A DNA stretch of 64,000 nucleotides, from contig PGZZ01000002.1 in NCBI GenBank assembly GCA_002841545.1, forward strand, positions 488,316 to 552,315. Reading direction: 5' to 3'. Below are positions 34,838-44,916 of this stretch, in pieces; the stretch's first letter is position 1, and each line of letters begins with the position of its first letter. Source of the DNA: Firmicutes bacterium HGW-Firmicutes-16 (GTDB lineage: Bacteria > Bacillota > Clostridia > Oscillospirales > Oscillospiraceae). Made by a program: the position numbers and the translations under genes. The notes below the pieces were generated by a model that saw only the letters and a list, made by a program, of their open reading frames with translations, was not told the DNA's origin and made no database searches.

Positions 34838-35166
34838 AGGTGCTCCTCCTTCATATAATTATCAGAATATGGATAAGGGATGTTTGTTTTTCAACAAACT
34901 GAACTGCAAATCATGCTATAGTGACTTTTACAATTACACATAACGAGATACATGTCATCTCGTTATGTCAGCATAGGTTATTTTTCTTTTGTGACGACTT
35001 TGAATGGCTTATCATCGATAACGGGATATCACCTCGCACCCATTATAGCCAAAAGCTTACCTGTGCCATTTAGCAACGGTAAGCTTTATCCAATCTCTAT
35101 TTACCATTCACTAGTTTAGTCCAAACTTTAATGTCACGCGACAGGTGTGCTTTTTATTCGATTTCG
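34838..35166. other. Intergenic region downstream of glmS
   Basis: Contains the glmS terminator and a second perfect hairpin with 12-base arms (ACATAACGAGAT / ATCTCGTTATGT, 34938-34968). A 16-codon open piece on the minus strand (34978-35028) reads like a protein end but is too short to claim. Confidence 0.45.
35052..35087 (-). terminator. glmS terminator
   Basis: AAAGCTTACC and GGTAAGCTTT arms, a 10-pair stem with a 16-base loop, 80 bases past the glmS stop. The following minus-strand T-run is short (TTTTGG). Confidence 0.65.
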
Positions 35167-36993
35167 TTATTCCACGGTCACGCTTTTGGCGAGGTTGCGC
35201 GGCTTATCGATGTCACAGCCGCGATACACCGCAATGTAATATGCGAATAGCTGCAGCGGCAGGACGGCAAGCGAGGGCAGAAGCACCTCGTGCGTATCGG
35301 GGATGGTAATCATATCGTCGGCTGCTGATGCGACCTTATCCTTTAGTCTTTCAGTCGTGATGCCCATAACATGAGCTCCGCGAGCCTTGACTTCGAGAGC
35401 GTTTGAAAGAGTCTTCTCTACAAGTCGTCCGTAGGTTGCCACAGCGATGACAAGAGTTCCTTCGATGACTAGTGAAATCGTGCCGTGCTTGAGCTCGCCT
35501 GCGGCGTACGCCTCCGAATGTATGTACGAAATTTCCTTGAGCTTTAAAGAGCCCTCAAGCGAGAGTGCATAGTCGATGTTACGCCCGATAAAGAACAAAT
35601 CCTCGTTATTAAAGTGCTGATAAGCAAGATACTGGATGCTCGCCTTATCGTCGAGTATCTTTCTAATATTTTCGGGAACGGCCTCAAGCTCGGTGAGTAT
35701 AGTGTCGTATTCGCTCTTGGAAATGGTTTCTCGGCAATCCGCAATGTAGAGCGCTAGGAGTACAGTGACGGCGAGCTGAGTGCTGTATGCCTTCGTCGTG
35801 GCAACTGCAATCTCTGGTCCCGCTTTTGTATAGATGACTCTGTCCGCACTCTTCGCGATAGAGCTTCCTTCGACGTTGACGATTGCGAGCGTCGTTGCTC
35901 CAAGGCGCTTTGCCTCACACTGAGCCTCAAGAGTGTCCGCCGTTTCGCCTGATTGACTGATGCTTATAACGAGAGTTTTATCTGTCACAATCGGGTCGCA
36001 GTAGCGGAATTCGGAAGCCAGCACGACCTCAACAGGTATGCGTGCGAGCTTTTCAATGTTGTATTTCGCGATAACTCCCACATGCGAAGCCGAGCCGCAG
36101 GCGATAATAACAATTCTTTCAAGTTCTTTTATGTAGTCCTTGTTAAGATACCCGGATAGGTCGGCTTTCCCATCTTTGATGTAGGGCGCGATGGTGCGGC
36201 TGACAGCTTCGGGCTGTTCCATAATTTCTTTGAACATATAGTGTTCGTAGCCGCATTTATCGGCAGCTGAAACATCCCAATCTACGATGTATTTGTCTTT
36301 TTTGATTTCATCGAGGAAGGGCGTATAGAACTTTATGCCGTCCTTGCACACAACCGCGATATCGTCGTCATCGAGATAAGAGACAGTTTTTGTGTGGCTA
36401 ATGACCGCCGTGACATCGGACGCAAAGAAGTTTTCTCCTTCGCCATAAGCCACAATCAGCGGCGCGTGGCTTTTCACAGCGACAAGAGTTTCAGGGTCGT
36501 CGGAGCAGACGATGCCGAGAGCGTAGCTCCCCTCGAGCTCGCGGACGGCACGGGCGACCGCATCAAGAATGTCGCCTTTATAGTAAAAGTCGATGAGCTG
36601 GGCGGCGACTTCGGTGTCCGTCTCGGACTGAAAAACCCTACCGCGGTTTATAAGCATTTCTTTAAGCGGAGCAAAATTTTCGATTATTCCGTTATGCACT
36701 ATCGCGATGCGTCCGTTTTCGCTGACGTGCGGGTGCGAATTCACGTCCGAGGGCTTGCCGTGGGTCGCCCAGCGTGTGTGCCCGATACCGACGCAGCCGG
36801 AAACGGTCTTTCCGTCGTCGCATTTTTCGCGGAGCACCGCAAGCCTTCCCATAGCTTTGACTATATCTATTCTCTCGCCGTCATTTACTGCAATTCCGGC
36901 AGAATCATATCCTCTGTATTCTAACCTTTGCAGACCGTCCAATAGTATCGGGGCTGCCTGACGGCTGCCTGTATATCCGACTATTCCGCACAT
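35167..36993 (-). CDS. glmS: Glutamine--fructose-6-phosphate aminotransferase
   Basis: 608 residues. N-terminal glutaminase domain with Cys2 exposed after Met removal (MCGIVGY), GYDSAGIA and GHTRWATHGKP; two SIS domains follow (IACGSASHVG near 300 and SISQSGETADT at ~346, then ELKHGTISL). It makes glucosamine 6-phosphate, the first step to UDP-GlcNAc. AGGAGG precedes the ATG. It follows dapL by 69 bases, which is too short for a glmS ribozyme, so that control is absent here. Confidence 0.97.
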   Translation of the reverse strand: MCGIVGYTGSRQAAPILLDGLQRLEYRGYDSAGIAVNDGERIDIVKAMGRLAVLREKCDDGKTVSGCVGIGHTRWATHGKPSDVNSHPHVSENGRIAIVHNGIIENFAPLKEMLINRGRVFQSETDTEVAAQLIDFYYKGDILDAVARAVRELEGSYALGIVCSDDPETLVAVKSHAPLIVAYGEGENFFASDVTAVISHTKTVSYLDDDDIAVVCKDGIKFYTPFLDEIKKDKYIVDWDVSAADKCGYEHYMFKEIMEQPEAVSRTIAPYIKDGKADLSGYLNKDYIKELERIVIIACGSASHVGVIAKYNIEKLARIPVEVVLASEFRYCDPIVTDKTLVISISQSGETADTLEAQCEAKRLGATTLAIVNVEGSSIAKSADRVIYTKAGPEIAVATTKAYSTQLAVTVLLALYIADCRETISKSEYDTILTELEAVPENIRKILDDKASIQYLAYQHFNNEDLFFIGRNIDYALSLEGSLKLKEISYIHSEAYAAGELKHGTISLVIEGTLVIAVATYGRLVEKTLSNALEVKARGAHVMGITTERLKDKVASAADDMITIPDTHEVLLPSLAVLPLQLFAYYIAVYRGCDIDKPRNLAKSVTVE

Positions 36994-37022
36994 ATATATG
37001 ACCTCCTGTTAAGTTCGGCTGA

Positions 37023-37048
37023 CGCCGTTTTTACGTATTTTAACGGCG
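37023..37048 (-). promoter_or_regulatory. Hairpin in the dapL-glmS gap
   Basis: CGCCGTT and AACGGCG arms with a 12-base AT loop between the dapL stop and the glmS ribosome site. It could be a weak terminator or processing site that tunes glmS relative to dap genes; no T-run follows. Confidence 0.4.
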
Positions 37049-37062
37049 CAGGTTTAAACAAA

Positions 37063-38274
37063 CTATAATACTCCAACAACACGCTCGACTGCCTGCTTGG
37101 TCGCTTCCGCGTCACCGAAGCCGGTCAGCCGTATAAAGCCCTCGCCCTCCGGTCCGAAGCCCGCACCGGGCGTTGTAACGACATTTGCTTCACGCAGCAG
37201 CTTATCAAAGAAATCCCAGGAGGGCATACCATCCGGCGTTCTTGCCCAGATATAGGGCGAGTTCACTCCGCCGTGAACAGCAAGACCGGCGTCCTCTAGT
37301 CCTTTTTTTATAACGCGCGCGTTATTCATATAATAAGCGATAATTTCGCGGTATTCCTTCTCTCCCTGTTCCGAAAACACCGCTTCGGCTCCACGCTGCA
37401 CAATATAGGAAGTACCATTAAATTTTGTTGACTGACGGCGCATCCAAACGTCGTTGAGGCTCTCGCCGCCGCGCTTCAGAGCCTTTGGTATGACCGTGTA
37501 GCCACATCGTGTTCCTGTAAAACCGGCTGTTTTGGAAAAGCTGTTGAATTCGATCGCGCATTCCTCTGCGCCGCCTATTTCATAAATCGAGCGCGGCAAA
37601 CCGGAATCCGAGATATACTCTCTGTACGCCGCGTCATACATGATGACGGCGTCGTTCCTGCGGGCATAGTCCACCCAGATTCTTAGCTGTTCCTTAGTCG
37701 CCACAGCACCTGTGGGATTGTTCGGAAAGCAGAGATAAATTATGTCCGGTGTCCTTACTGGGAGCTCAGGAATAAAGCCGTTTTGTTCGTTGCAGGGCAG
37801 ATAGACGATATTCGTCCAGCGCTTGCCGTCCCAGTCACCGGCTCTTCCTGACATCGCGTTAGCGTCCACATATACGGGATATACGGGGTCGCACACGGCG
37901 ACGACGTTGTCCTCTGCAAAAATGTCTCCGATATTTCCGCAATCGCTTTTTGCACCGTCCGAAACGAATATCTCATCAGCTCTGATGGGAGCACCGAATG
38001 GCGCGTAATCGTGCCTAACTATCGCTTCGCGCAAAAATTCATAGCCCTCGTAGGGACCGTAACCCATGAAGGTGCTCTTATCCGCCATATCGTCAACCGC
38101 CCTGTGCATCGCGGAGATTACCACATTGCTCAGCGGCTTGGTAACGTCGCCTATTCCGAGCTTAATAAGCTTCTTTTCCGGATTTGCGGTGGTGTATTCC
38201 GCAGTTCTTCTTGCTATTTCAGCAAACAGATAGCTGCCCTGCAGTTTCGAAAAATTTTCGTTCATCTTGACCAT
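37063..38274 (-). CDS. dapL: LL-diaminopimelate aminotransferase
   Basis: 403 residues, fold type I PLP enzyme. Family signs: KLIKLGIGDVTKPL near residue 38, GYGPYEGYEFLREAI, FVSDGAKSDCGNI, FPNNPTGAVATKEQL and the PLP Lys in FNSFSKTAGFTGTRCGY at ~240. It converts tetrahydrodipicolinate directly to LL-DAP, bypassing the acyl routes. It sits 21 bases after dapF, the next enzyme in the pathway. The start at 38274 has GAGGAG 11 bases upstream; an ATG three codons on is also possible. Confidence 0.96.
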   Translation of the reverse strand: MVKMNENFSKLQGSYLFAEIARRTAEYTTANPEKKLIKLGIGDVTKPLSNVVISAMHRAVDDMADKSTFMGYGPYEGYEFLREAIVRHDYAPFGAPIRADEIFVSDGAKSDCGNIGDIFAEDNVVAVCDPVYPVYVDANAMSGRAGDWDGKRWTNIVYLPCNEQNGFIPELPVRTPDIIYLCFPNNPTGAVATKEQLRIWVDYARRNDAVIMYDAAYREYISDSGLPRSIYEIGGAEECAIEFNSFSKTAGFTGTRCGYTVIPKALKRGGESLNDVWMRRQSTKFNGTSYIVQRGAEAVFSEQGEKEYREIIAYYMNNARVIKKGLEDAGLAVHGGVNSPYIWARTPDGMPSWDFFDKLLREANVVTTPGAGFGPEGEGFIRLTGFGDAEATKQAVERVVGVL

Positions 38275-38295
38275 TTTATGAAACGCTCCTCAGAT

Positions 38296-39138
38296 TCAAA
38301 TATATAACTCTCCGTCGAAGACCATGATTGCGGGACCCGTCAAATAGAGCTTGTTGTTATCCCTGTTCCACTCGACGAATAATTCACCGCCGCGCAGACG
38401 GACGGTTGCCGAATTTCCCGTGTGTCCGTTAAGCGCCGAGGCTACCGCTGACGCCGTAGCTCCCGTGCCGCAGGCGAGAGTCTCACCGCTGCCGCGCTCC
38501 CAGACACGCATCTTTATCGTATTCTTGTCGATGACCTCGACGAATTCTGTGTTTACGCGTTCGGGAAAAAGCGGATGGTTTTCAAATTTCGGTCCGATGC
38601 TCTTGAGATCTAGAGCATCAACATCTTTAACAAACACTACCGCGTGGGGGTTCCCTACCGAAAGGGCGGTGACAAAGTATTCCGTGTCGCCCACAATGAC
38701 GGAGCGATTTACAAAATTTCTCCCATGCTCGGCAATGGGGATATATTGCGGGCGAAACTCGGGCGAGCCCATATCAACACGGACGGATTTTACGATACCG
38801 TCCTCAGCGTTCAGATCAAGCGTTTTTATCCCGCCGCCTGTCTCGATTTTGAGCATCGTTTTGTCGGTCAAACCCTTTTCATACACATATTTTCCAACAC
38901 AGCGGATGCCGTTGCCGCACATCTGGGCAGAGCTTCCATCCGCGTTATACATATCCATTTTATAATCGGCAATTTCCGAGGGGCAAATGCAGATGAGCCC
39001 ATCACTCCCGACACCGAAATTACGATTTGATACGAGCCTTGAGAACTCGGGTCTGTCGAGAATTTGCTCATCGAAGCAGTTTACATACACATAGTCATTG
39101 CCGCAGCCGTGCATCTTTGTGAATTTCAAATCGGTCAC
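38296..39138 (-). CDS. dapF: Diaminopimelate epimerase
   Basis: 280 residues. Both catalytic cysteines are in place: MCGNGIRCVGKY at ~73-84 and ETLACGTGATASA at ~220-232, along with FTKMHGCGNDYVYV at the start. It converts LL-DAP to meso-DAP for the peptidoglycan cross-link and lysine synthesis. First gene of dapF-dapL-glmS, which makes wall precursors from both the peptide and the sugar side. Confidence 0.96.
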   Translation of the reverse strand: MTDLKFTKMHGCGNDYVYVNCFDEQILDRPEFSRLVSNRNFGVGSDGLICICPSEIADYKMDMYNADGSSAQMCGNGIRCVGKYVYEKGLTDKTMLKIETGGGIKTLDLNAEDGIVKSVRVDMGSPEFRPQYIPIAEHGRNFVNRSVIVGDTEYFVTALSVGNPHAVVFVKDVDALDLKSIGPKFENHPLFPERVNTEFVEVIDKNTIKMRVWERGSGETLACGTGATASAVASALNGHTGNSATVRLRGGELFVEWNRDNNKLYLTGPAIMVFDGELYI

Positions 39139-39213
39139 CTCCTGCTTTCAAATGCAGAAATTAATTCGATTACATCATATTTTACGCCCCGCAGGAAACG
39201 CTAATGTACGGGG

Positions 39214-39903
39214 GTGCATATTTTGGGTATTGTTTATTTAAGGACTTTGATTATCTATGTCGCGCTCATTTTCGCGATGAGACTGATGGGAAAACGTCAG
39301 CTCGGTGAAATTGAGCTTTCGGAGCTCGTTATAACCGTTCTTATTTCCGATATTGCGGCGCATCCTTTGCAGGACATTGGGATACCGCTTATGAACGGCA
39401 TCCTTCCCATTGTTATTCTGCTCTGCTGCGAATTGATAATCTCAGGCGTGATAGTGAAAAGCAATCTAGCTAAAGAGTTAATCTGTGGAAAGCCGTGTTT
39501 TATAATCGTAAACGGCGTCATCGATCAGAAGGAAATGAGAAAGAACCGCCTGACGCCGGACGAGCTGGCCGAGGAGCTGCGCGGCCAGAGCGTGCTGGAC
39601 ATCAGCATGATAAAATACGCAATATTGGAAACGGACGGAAGGCTGAACATAGTTCTCTTTCCGTCCGAACGTCCCGTTACCGCGGGTCAGATGAGCATTG
39701 CAGCGGATGACAGCGGTTATCCCGTTGTAATAATCAACAACGGGCAGGTGGTTCGGAAGAACCTCCAAATATGCGGAAAAGACGAAAGATGGCTGCAAAA
39801 GGAGCTCTCCGCGAGAAAAGTTAGTGATCCTAAAGAGGTTTTTCTAATGTCGGTTAACAACGCCGGACAGATATATTTTGCTAAAGCGGAGGGCAAAAAA
39901 TGA
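39214..39903 (+). CDS. DUF421 / YetF-type membrane protein
   Basis: 229 residues. Two or three membrane helices in the first ~85 residues including RLMGKRQLGEIELSELV, the DUF421 signature, then a cytoplasmic domain with PCFIIVNGVIDQKEMRKNRL and the LDISMIKYAILETDG stretch. In Bacillus such proteins (YetF, YdfS) are membrane proteins tied to spores; the role is unknown. The GTG at 39214 is used; a TTG three codons later has a better-spaced GGGGGTG and is a real alternative. It overlaps the DUF4363 gene by 4 bases. Confidence 0.88.
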   Translation: MHILGIVYLRTLIIYVALIFAMRLMGKRQLGEIELSELVITVLISDIAAHPLQDIGIPLMNGILPIVILLCCELIISGVIVKSNLAKELICGKPCFIIVNGVIDQKEMRKNRLTPDELAEELRGQSVLDISMIKYAILETDGRLNIVLFPSERPVTAGQMSIAADDSGYPVVIINNGQVVRKNLQICGKDERWLQKELSARKVSDPKEVFLMSVNNAGQIYFAKAEGKK

Positions 39904-40277
39904 TACGTGAAATAATAGCCGTTTCGCTGCTGTTCGCTCTACTCGCGCTCTCACTCTTCAATGTAAAATACATTGAAAACAAGACCGATATTCTCGCAAA
40001 CGAGATTGAGCAGGCGCACGAGCTGTATCAAAACGGCGACAATGAAGGCGCCGCCTCTCACGTCGAGGAATCGCTGAACAATTGGCTGAGCTGGGAATCC
40101 TATTCGCATATTATGCTTCGACACAGTGAAATCGACATAATTACAGGCGCATACTTTGCACTGCTCGAGGAACTGGAAGGTGATGCAAAAGTAACCGGCG
40201 CATCGTTCGATGCGCTGATAGAAACTCTTAACGATATTGCAAAAAAGGAGCGTATAACTTTAGGCTCACTGCTATAG
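39900..40277 (+). CDS. DUF4363 family protein
   Basis: 125 residues with an N-terminal signal/anchor helix (~4-22) and an all-helical external part carrying an NNWLSWESYSHIMLRHSEID stretch typical of DUF4363. Members are commonly encoded right after a DUF421 gene, as here, with start and stop overlapping (ATGA). The pair probably works together at the membrane, possibly in spores; no biochemical function is known. Confidence 0.85.
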   Translation: MIREIIAVSLLFALLALSLFNVKYIENKTDILANEIEQAHELYQNGDNEGAASHVEESLNNWLSWESYSHIMLRHSEIDIITGAYFALLEELEGDAKVTGASFDALIETLNDIAKKERITLGSLL

Positions 40278-40300
40278 TACTCTGTAAATGTTATAGAATA

Positions 40301-40759
40301 CTAGTTCTTCTTGTCTATGAGCTTCTGAAGCTCCTCAAAGAAGGTGTTGACATCCTTGAACTGGCGATATACTGAGGCAAAACGGACATAGGCGACCTCG
40401 TCTACAGTCTTGAGCTTACTCATGACCATTTCGCCGATCTCAACAGTTGAAACCTCGCGCTCGAGCGAGTTCTGCAGCTCCTGTTCAATTTCGTCCGCAA
40501 TTTTTTCAAGTGCCTGAAGCGAGACAGGACGCTTTTCGCAAGCTCTGAGCATTCCGTTCATGATCTTAATCTTGTCGAAGGTTTGACGTGAGCCATCACG
40601 CTTAACTACAACGAGCGGCAGACGCTCCATTATCTCATAAGTTGTAAATCTCTTCTGGCAGGCAAGGCACTCCCTGCGGCGGCGGATTGTTGCTCCCTCT
40701 TCCGCGGGACGCGAGTCGATAACTTTGCTTTCGGCATAGCCGCAAAACGGACATCTCAT
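40301..40759 (-). CDS. nrdR: Transcriptional repressor NrdR
   Basis: 152 residues. N-terminal zinc ribbon (CPFCGY ... [12 protein letters not shown]) and an ATP-cone domain ([20 protein letters not shown]). NrdR represses ribonucleotide reductase genes at NrdR boxes in response to ATP/dATP. The ATG at 40759 gives the family start MRCPFC and has GAGGAG upstream; an in-frame TTG five codons earlier overlaps that site and is not used. It is alone on its strand here. Confidence 0.96.
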   Translation of the reverse strand: MRCPFCGYAESKVIDSRPAEEGATIRRRRECLACQKRFTTYEIMERLPLVVVKRDGSRQTFDKIKIMNGMLRACEKRPVSLQALEKIADEIEQELQNSLEREVSTVEIGEMVMSKLKTVDEVAYVRFASVYRQFKDVNTFFEELQKLIDKKN

Positions 40760-40954
40760 AACAGTTCTCCTCAAAAACAGTATTTTTTTCTTCGCCCTGT
40801 TACTCTTTCATATTGCTCTTTATTTTGGTATTTTAACACATTTTTGTTGCCAGTGCTACACATATTTGTGTTCTCGTAGCTATATTCACACTTTATTTAC
40901 TATATATGGTTATTACGACGAATTTTAGTACGATAATAGGCGGTACTTGTACGT

Positions 40955-41548
40955 TCAGCCGAAATCGTTCAAAGGCAATTTCAGGAATTCCTCCCTCGTC
41001 ATCAGAACATTTAAAACGTCCAGCATCGCGTTAGGGGAGAGCTTTGCGGGCAGGTTAAGCTTCTTCAAAAGTGCCAGCCTTTTTGCGTTGCTGTCCTTTC
41101 CTCCGGAGAGTCCCACTTCAAAAAGGTCCGTCTTCGTGATGAGTTCGGCAGGTTCTGCCCCCGCCACTTCGTTGATGGAAACGCCCGCATTCTTTAAAGC
41201 CGTTTCAATCACCTCACGGCTCATACCCTCAACACCGAGCTTGCCCTCCTTCGAAGGAATGCTCTTTCGCCTTTCCTTACCCACGATATCGGGTATGTAG
41301 GCGTGCTTGATATATTTGGGGTCAATCGCACCCTTTAAGAAATTTCTTATGACAAATCCAGCTCCGTCGCTGTCCGTAAGCACAACAAGTCCCCTCGTTT
41401 CCGCGAGACGGCGGAAAAGAGCGAGTTTTTGCCTGTCGGAAAAGATACCGAAGCCCTCTGTTTCGATTATAGTGCCGTCGATGATTTGACTCAGTGTATT
41501 TTTATCATAGCGTCCCTCAACTATGATGACCTCTTTAACGCTAATCAT
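40955..41548 (-). CDS. Toprim-domain protein related to ribonuclease M5
   Basis: 197 residues. Toprim domain at ~1-85: the Glu of EVIIVEGRYDKNTL and the DxD of VVLTDSDGAG, followed by a DUF4093-type C-terminal domain. RNase M5 matures 5S rRNA; this branch, found in many Clostridia, is named after it but lacks the usual rsmA (ksgA) neighbour. It overlaps holA by 4 bases, so comEC-holA-this gene form one transcript. Confidence 0.85.
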   Translation of the reverse strand: MISVKEVIIVEGRYDKNTLSQIIDGTIIETEGFGIFSDRQKLALFRRLAETRGLVVLTDSDGAGFVIRNFLKGAIDPKYIKHAYIPDIVGKERRKSIPSKEGKLGVEGMSREVIETALKNAGVSINEVAGAEPAELITKTDLFEVGLSGGKDSNAKRLALLKKLNLPAKLSPNAMLDVLNVLMTREEFLKLPLNDFG

Positions 41549-42588
41549 TTTTTATCACCCACTGCGACTCGGAGCAGCAGCTCTTTCAAAATGTTCTCGT
41601 CGTCCTCGGAGGAGCTCTTCATCCGGTAATCGCTCTCCGCACAAAGCTCTACTGCTCTTTTTAGCTGTGCGGTCTTAAAGCCGGCGGCGGACTTCAAAAG
41701 CTTATCCGCGAGAAAGGAGTAGCTGATTCCGCAGCTTTCCATAACAAAATCGCGGCCCAGTCCCCTGTCCAGCGCGACACGCGCCGTGTAAAGCCGTCTC
41801 ATCTGAAAGCCTATCATCGCAAGGATTTTAATCGGATGCTCGCCGGACTGCAAAAGCTCCGCCATAAGATAAGCCGCCCTGTCGTAGTCCTTTTCTGAAA
41901 GCCTGTCCGTCATTTCGAAAACGCTCGCTTCGGGTATACGCTGTGCTGTCCTGTCGATGTCCGCTGATGTTACGGTATCGCTCTTTGCGTAGCCCGCGAT
42001 TTTATCAATCTCTGGTATCAGTCTTGTCATCAGCTCGCCTGAGGTGAAAATGAGCTTTTCGCACTCAGCCCTTCCGATATTTTTGCCAATAGCCGCAAAG
42101 CGGCGCGAAATCCAATTAATCAGAAGGCTCTGCGGCTGTGTGGTAAATTCGATTGCGCTGCCGAGCTTTTTTATCGTCTTAACCGCTGTAAGCCTTCCGT
42201 CGGGCTCATAGCCTATCGGCAGCAGAAGCACAACCGTCGAGTATTCGGGAATATCAGAAACTATGCTTTTGAGCCTTTCCGCATCCTCGTCCTTGACGGA
42301 ATTGATTTCAAAATCGTGCACCTCGATGAGCGTTCGCTCACCCATAAACGGCACAGCGTCCACTGCCTCGGTCAGCTTCTGCAAATTGAGAGATACGCCA
42401 GTCAGCCTGTGATGGTTGAAATCGGCGCTGCCGCCGTCGAGACAGAGCTTCTTCAACTCCTCAAAAAAGCTTTCACGCAGATAATCCTCCGCTCCCCAGA
42501 GCAGATATAGTCTTTCAGGGCCCTTGTCCCGAAGCTCGCGCAGGACGGCACCGTAGTCTGTCTTTTTGTCCTTATCGTTCTTTGCCAC
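41545..42588 (-). CDS. holA: DNA polymerase III subunit delta
   Basis: 347 residues with the clamp-loader delta pattern: RLYLLWGAEDYLRESFFEEL at the start, AVDAVPFMGERTLIEV near 75, VVLLLPIGYEPDGR and the C-terminal collar helices (HPIKILAMIGFQMRRLYTA). It opens the sliding clamp. It lies 13 bases after comEC, a common neighbour in Firmicutes, and is translationally coupled to the toprim gene. Confidence 0.93.
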   Translation of the reverse strand: MAKNDKDKKTDYGAVLRELRDKGPERLYLLWGAEDYLRESFFEELKKLCLDGGSADFNHHRLTGVSLNLQKLTEAVDAVPFMGERTLIEVHDFEINSVKDEDAERLKSIVSDIPEYSTVVLLLPIGYEPDGRLTAVKTIKKLGSAIEFTTQPQSLLINWISRRFAAIGKNIGRAECEKLIFTSGELMTRLIPEIDKIAGYAKSDTVTSADIDRTAQRIPEASVFEMTDRLSEKDYDRAAYLMAELLQSGEHPIKILAMIGFQMRRLYTARVALDRGLGRDFVMESCGISYSFLADKLLKSAAGFKTAQLKRAVELCAESDYRMKSSSEDDENILKELLLRVAVGDKK

Positions 42589-42601
42589 GAAATCGCCCTC
42601 C

Positions 42602-44890
42602 TTATCCGTCTATGTTGAAAATAATATTGCCTTCTTCGTCTGTTCTGAATATTCGCATGCCCGCTTCTTCGAACCGTGAAAGCGCTTCTTCGGTCGGATG
42701 CCCATATGTATTGTAACCGCAGGAGACCGCCGCATATTCCGCGTTTAGCGCAGTTAAAAGCGCAGCAGAGCTTGAGGTCTTCGAGCCGTGATGCCCCGCG
42801 ATGAAAAGCTCGGCATCCGGCAGTTCGTGAGCGGCGATGAACTCCTCTTCCTCCGAAATTCCGGCGTCCCCGCTGACAAGAATATCAAAATCTTCAATAC
42901 TTGCGAGAAATATAAGCGATGGCTCATTCTGGCTGAAGGTCGGATAAACACTTATTTTCAAATCAGCGGCATTCACCTCCGCGTCTCGAATTATTATGTA
43001 AACCTCTATGCCGAGCTTTTCGGCAAGCTCAAGTATCTTTCCGTGCAAGGCCTTGTCATATGAGCCATCAGGAATGGCAAGCCGCTTAACATCGACTCGG
43101 CTCATGAGGCGCATCACGCCGTTTACATGGTCGTCGTCGAAATGCGTGAGCATTAAGATATCAACCGTACTCCTTCCGCTCCCTAAAAGCAGACCCGCAA
43201 CGGTGTCTCCGGCGTTCATGTTCTTGCCCTTTCCGCCGCAATCGATAACTACAGTAGCATCACCATCCGTAAAAATAAGGCTTTGCCCCTGGCCGACGTC
43301 AACGACCGTGATGCTGCCGTCATCGTCCCTTATGCAGAACTGCGAAACAAGTATCACGCAGCACAGCGAGATGACTGCAAGGCAGACCGGAATCGCAGGA
43401 CGGAAGCCTTCTTTTCTGCGAAACACATAGCAGCAAATAACTATTATGTAAACCAGTGCGAGCCACCAGCCAAAAAAGTTCCCTCGCGTGTATACAGCGG
43501 CATATGGAACCGAGGCGGCAACACCAACCAGTGCAATGATATACCTTGCAAGCAGACTTGTCAAAGCGCCAAGCAGTCCTCCGGCCGGCAGCCAGATAAA
43601 GCCGAGAACGCAGGAGATATAGCCCAGAATGAAGGCTGCGGAAATTGCCCAGAAAATGAGGACGTTAACAAGGATTCCGATAAGTGAAACGTAGCCGAAA
43701 TAGAAGGCAGCGACAGGCGTTGTAAAGACGAGCGCCCCCAGCGTTGCGGCGAAGGCGGCGCCGGCGCCCGTAAGGAACTTTCGAAGTGCTTTTTTCGGGA
43801 GGCTGTCCGTCTTCCCGTTTTTGGCTTTCACTTTAAGCTGCATCGACTTATAAATCTTTGGGGTTATTAGTATCATGCCCAGCATCGCGGCAAACGAAAG
43901 CTGCAGACTAATTGACGCACAAGCGGCAGGGTTTATCATAAGGAGCAGCGCTAGTATCGCTGTAAGCGAGGTCAGCCCATCGTTTTCTCTTCGAATAAGC
44001 GGGGCAATGAGCACCGTTGTTATCATGAACGCCGCTCTGACGACCGAAGGTGTTGCCCCCGCGAATGGAACGAAAATCCATACTATCGGTATCGCAACTA
44101 GCGAGGCGAGCTTTTTTCGACGCACAATCAATTGTATGAAGCCCACAAGGAAGGCTACGTTCATACCTGACACCGCGACGACGTGCAAAATTCCCGACTC
44201 TGCCATATTTGCATAGAGCACCGTGTCCTCATATAGCAGGCTCGTGTCGCCTGTCAAAAGCGCGGTCATGAGCGGTGCGGTTTTCTGGGGAAATACTTTT
44301 AACGAGATGTCCTTTATGTTTTTGGCAAGAGTCTTTGGGAAATACATAAATGAAAAGTCACTTTTATCAGTGACCTTAATCTCACCGTTCGGATAGCAGA
44401 GAAGGTATACGTCTTTCGCGTTGTAACCGCTGAAGGCTTCGCCGTAGCGCTCGTCGGCAGACTTGAATCGAACGTACGCTTCAATGTTGTCCCCGGGCAA
44501 AACCCCATCAATTTCGTCACCGTAAGCATAGAGCAAGGTTGTGAGGTGCGGAGAATCGTCTCCTGTGATCCTGACTGTTACAGTCGAATAGTTCTCGCGT
44601 ATCTCGGGATAGTCCGTGACCCTTGCGGTCACTAATTTTTCTGTTCCCGAAATTTCATCTGCAGGCACGGCTTTATACAAATATGAAACATAGCTCACTG
44701 AGAAGCCGACTGCGGCGGAAAGAAATATCAGCAGTACTCGCGTACGCGTATCGCCTTTTAAAAACAGGGCCGATAACGAGAGCAAGGCACAAAGCGCGGC
44801 ACAGGCGAAATATAAGCTGGGCGGTATGAGATAATGTGAGACAAAAACCGCGACAGAAAAAGCAGCCGCCGCAGTCGCGAGTTTTCGCAT
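42602..44890 (-). CDS. comEC: ComEC/Rec2 DNA-uptake channel protein
   Basis: 762 residues. Two N-terminal helices and an OB-like DUF4131 region (~85-190), a central competence domain with ~10 helices (SGILHVVAVSGMNVAFLVG near 232), and a C-terminal metallo-beta-lactamase domain (~510-762) with LMLTHFDDDHVNG and SGDAGISEEEE. ComEC forms the inner-membrane pore for transforming DNA and its MBL domain is a nuclease. Full length, so competence or related uptake is possible; no comEA is adjacent. Confidence 0.93.
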   Translation of the reverse strand: MRKLATAAAAFSVAVFVSHYLIPPSLYFACAALCALLSLSALFLKGDTRTRVLLIFLSAAVGFSVSYVSYLYKAVPADEISGTEKLVTARVTDYPEIRENYSTVTVRITGDDSPHLTTLLYAYGDEIDGVLPGDNIEAYVRFKSADERYGEAFSGYNAKDVYLLCYPNGEIKVTDKSDFSFMYFPKTLAKNIKDISLKVFPQKTAPLMTALLTGDTSLLYEDTVLYANMAESGILHVVAVSGMNVAFLVGFIQLIVRRKKLASLVAIPIVWIFVPFAGATPSVVRAAFMITTVLIAPLIRRENDGLTSLTAILALLLMINPAACASISLQLSFAAMLGMILITPKIYKSMQLKVKAKNGKTDSLPKKALRKFLTGAGAAFAATLGALVFTTPVAAFYFGYVSLIGILVNVLIFWAISAAFILGYISCVLGFIWLPAGGLLGALTSLLARYIIALVGVAASVPYAAVYTRGNFFGWWLALVYIIVICCYVFRRKEGFRPAIPVCLAVISLCCVILVSQFCIRDDDGSITVVDVGQGQSLIFTDGDATVVIDCGGKGKNMNAGDTVAGLLLGSGRSTVDILMLTHFDDDHVNGVMRLMSRVDVKRLAIPDGSYDKALHGKILELAEKLGIEVYIIIRDAEVNAADLKISVYPTFSQNEPSLIFLASIEDFDILVSGDAGISEEEEFIAAHELPDAELFIAGHHGSKTSSSAALLTALNAEYAAVSCGYNTYGHPTEEALSRFEEAGMRIFRTDEEGNIIFNIDG

Positions 44891-44916
44891 ATTCTATCCC
44901 TCCCCTTCCCCGATTT

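Noticed and set aside
34978-35028. 16-codon open piece that reads like a protein end
   Set aside because: Too short, with no start or ribosome site; likely chance.
36994-37062. glmS ribozyme
   Set aside because: Only 69 bases separate dapL and glmS, about half the length of the ribozyme, and its conserved core is absent.
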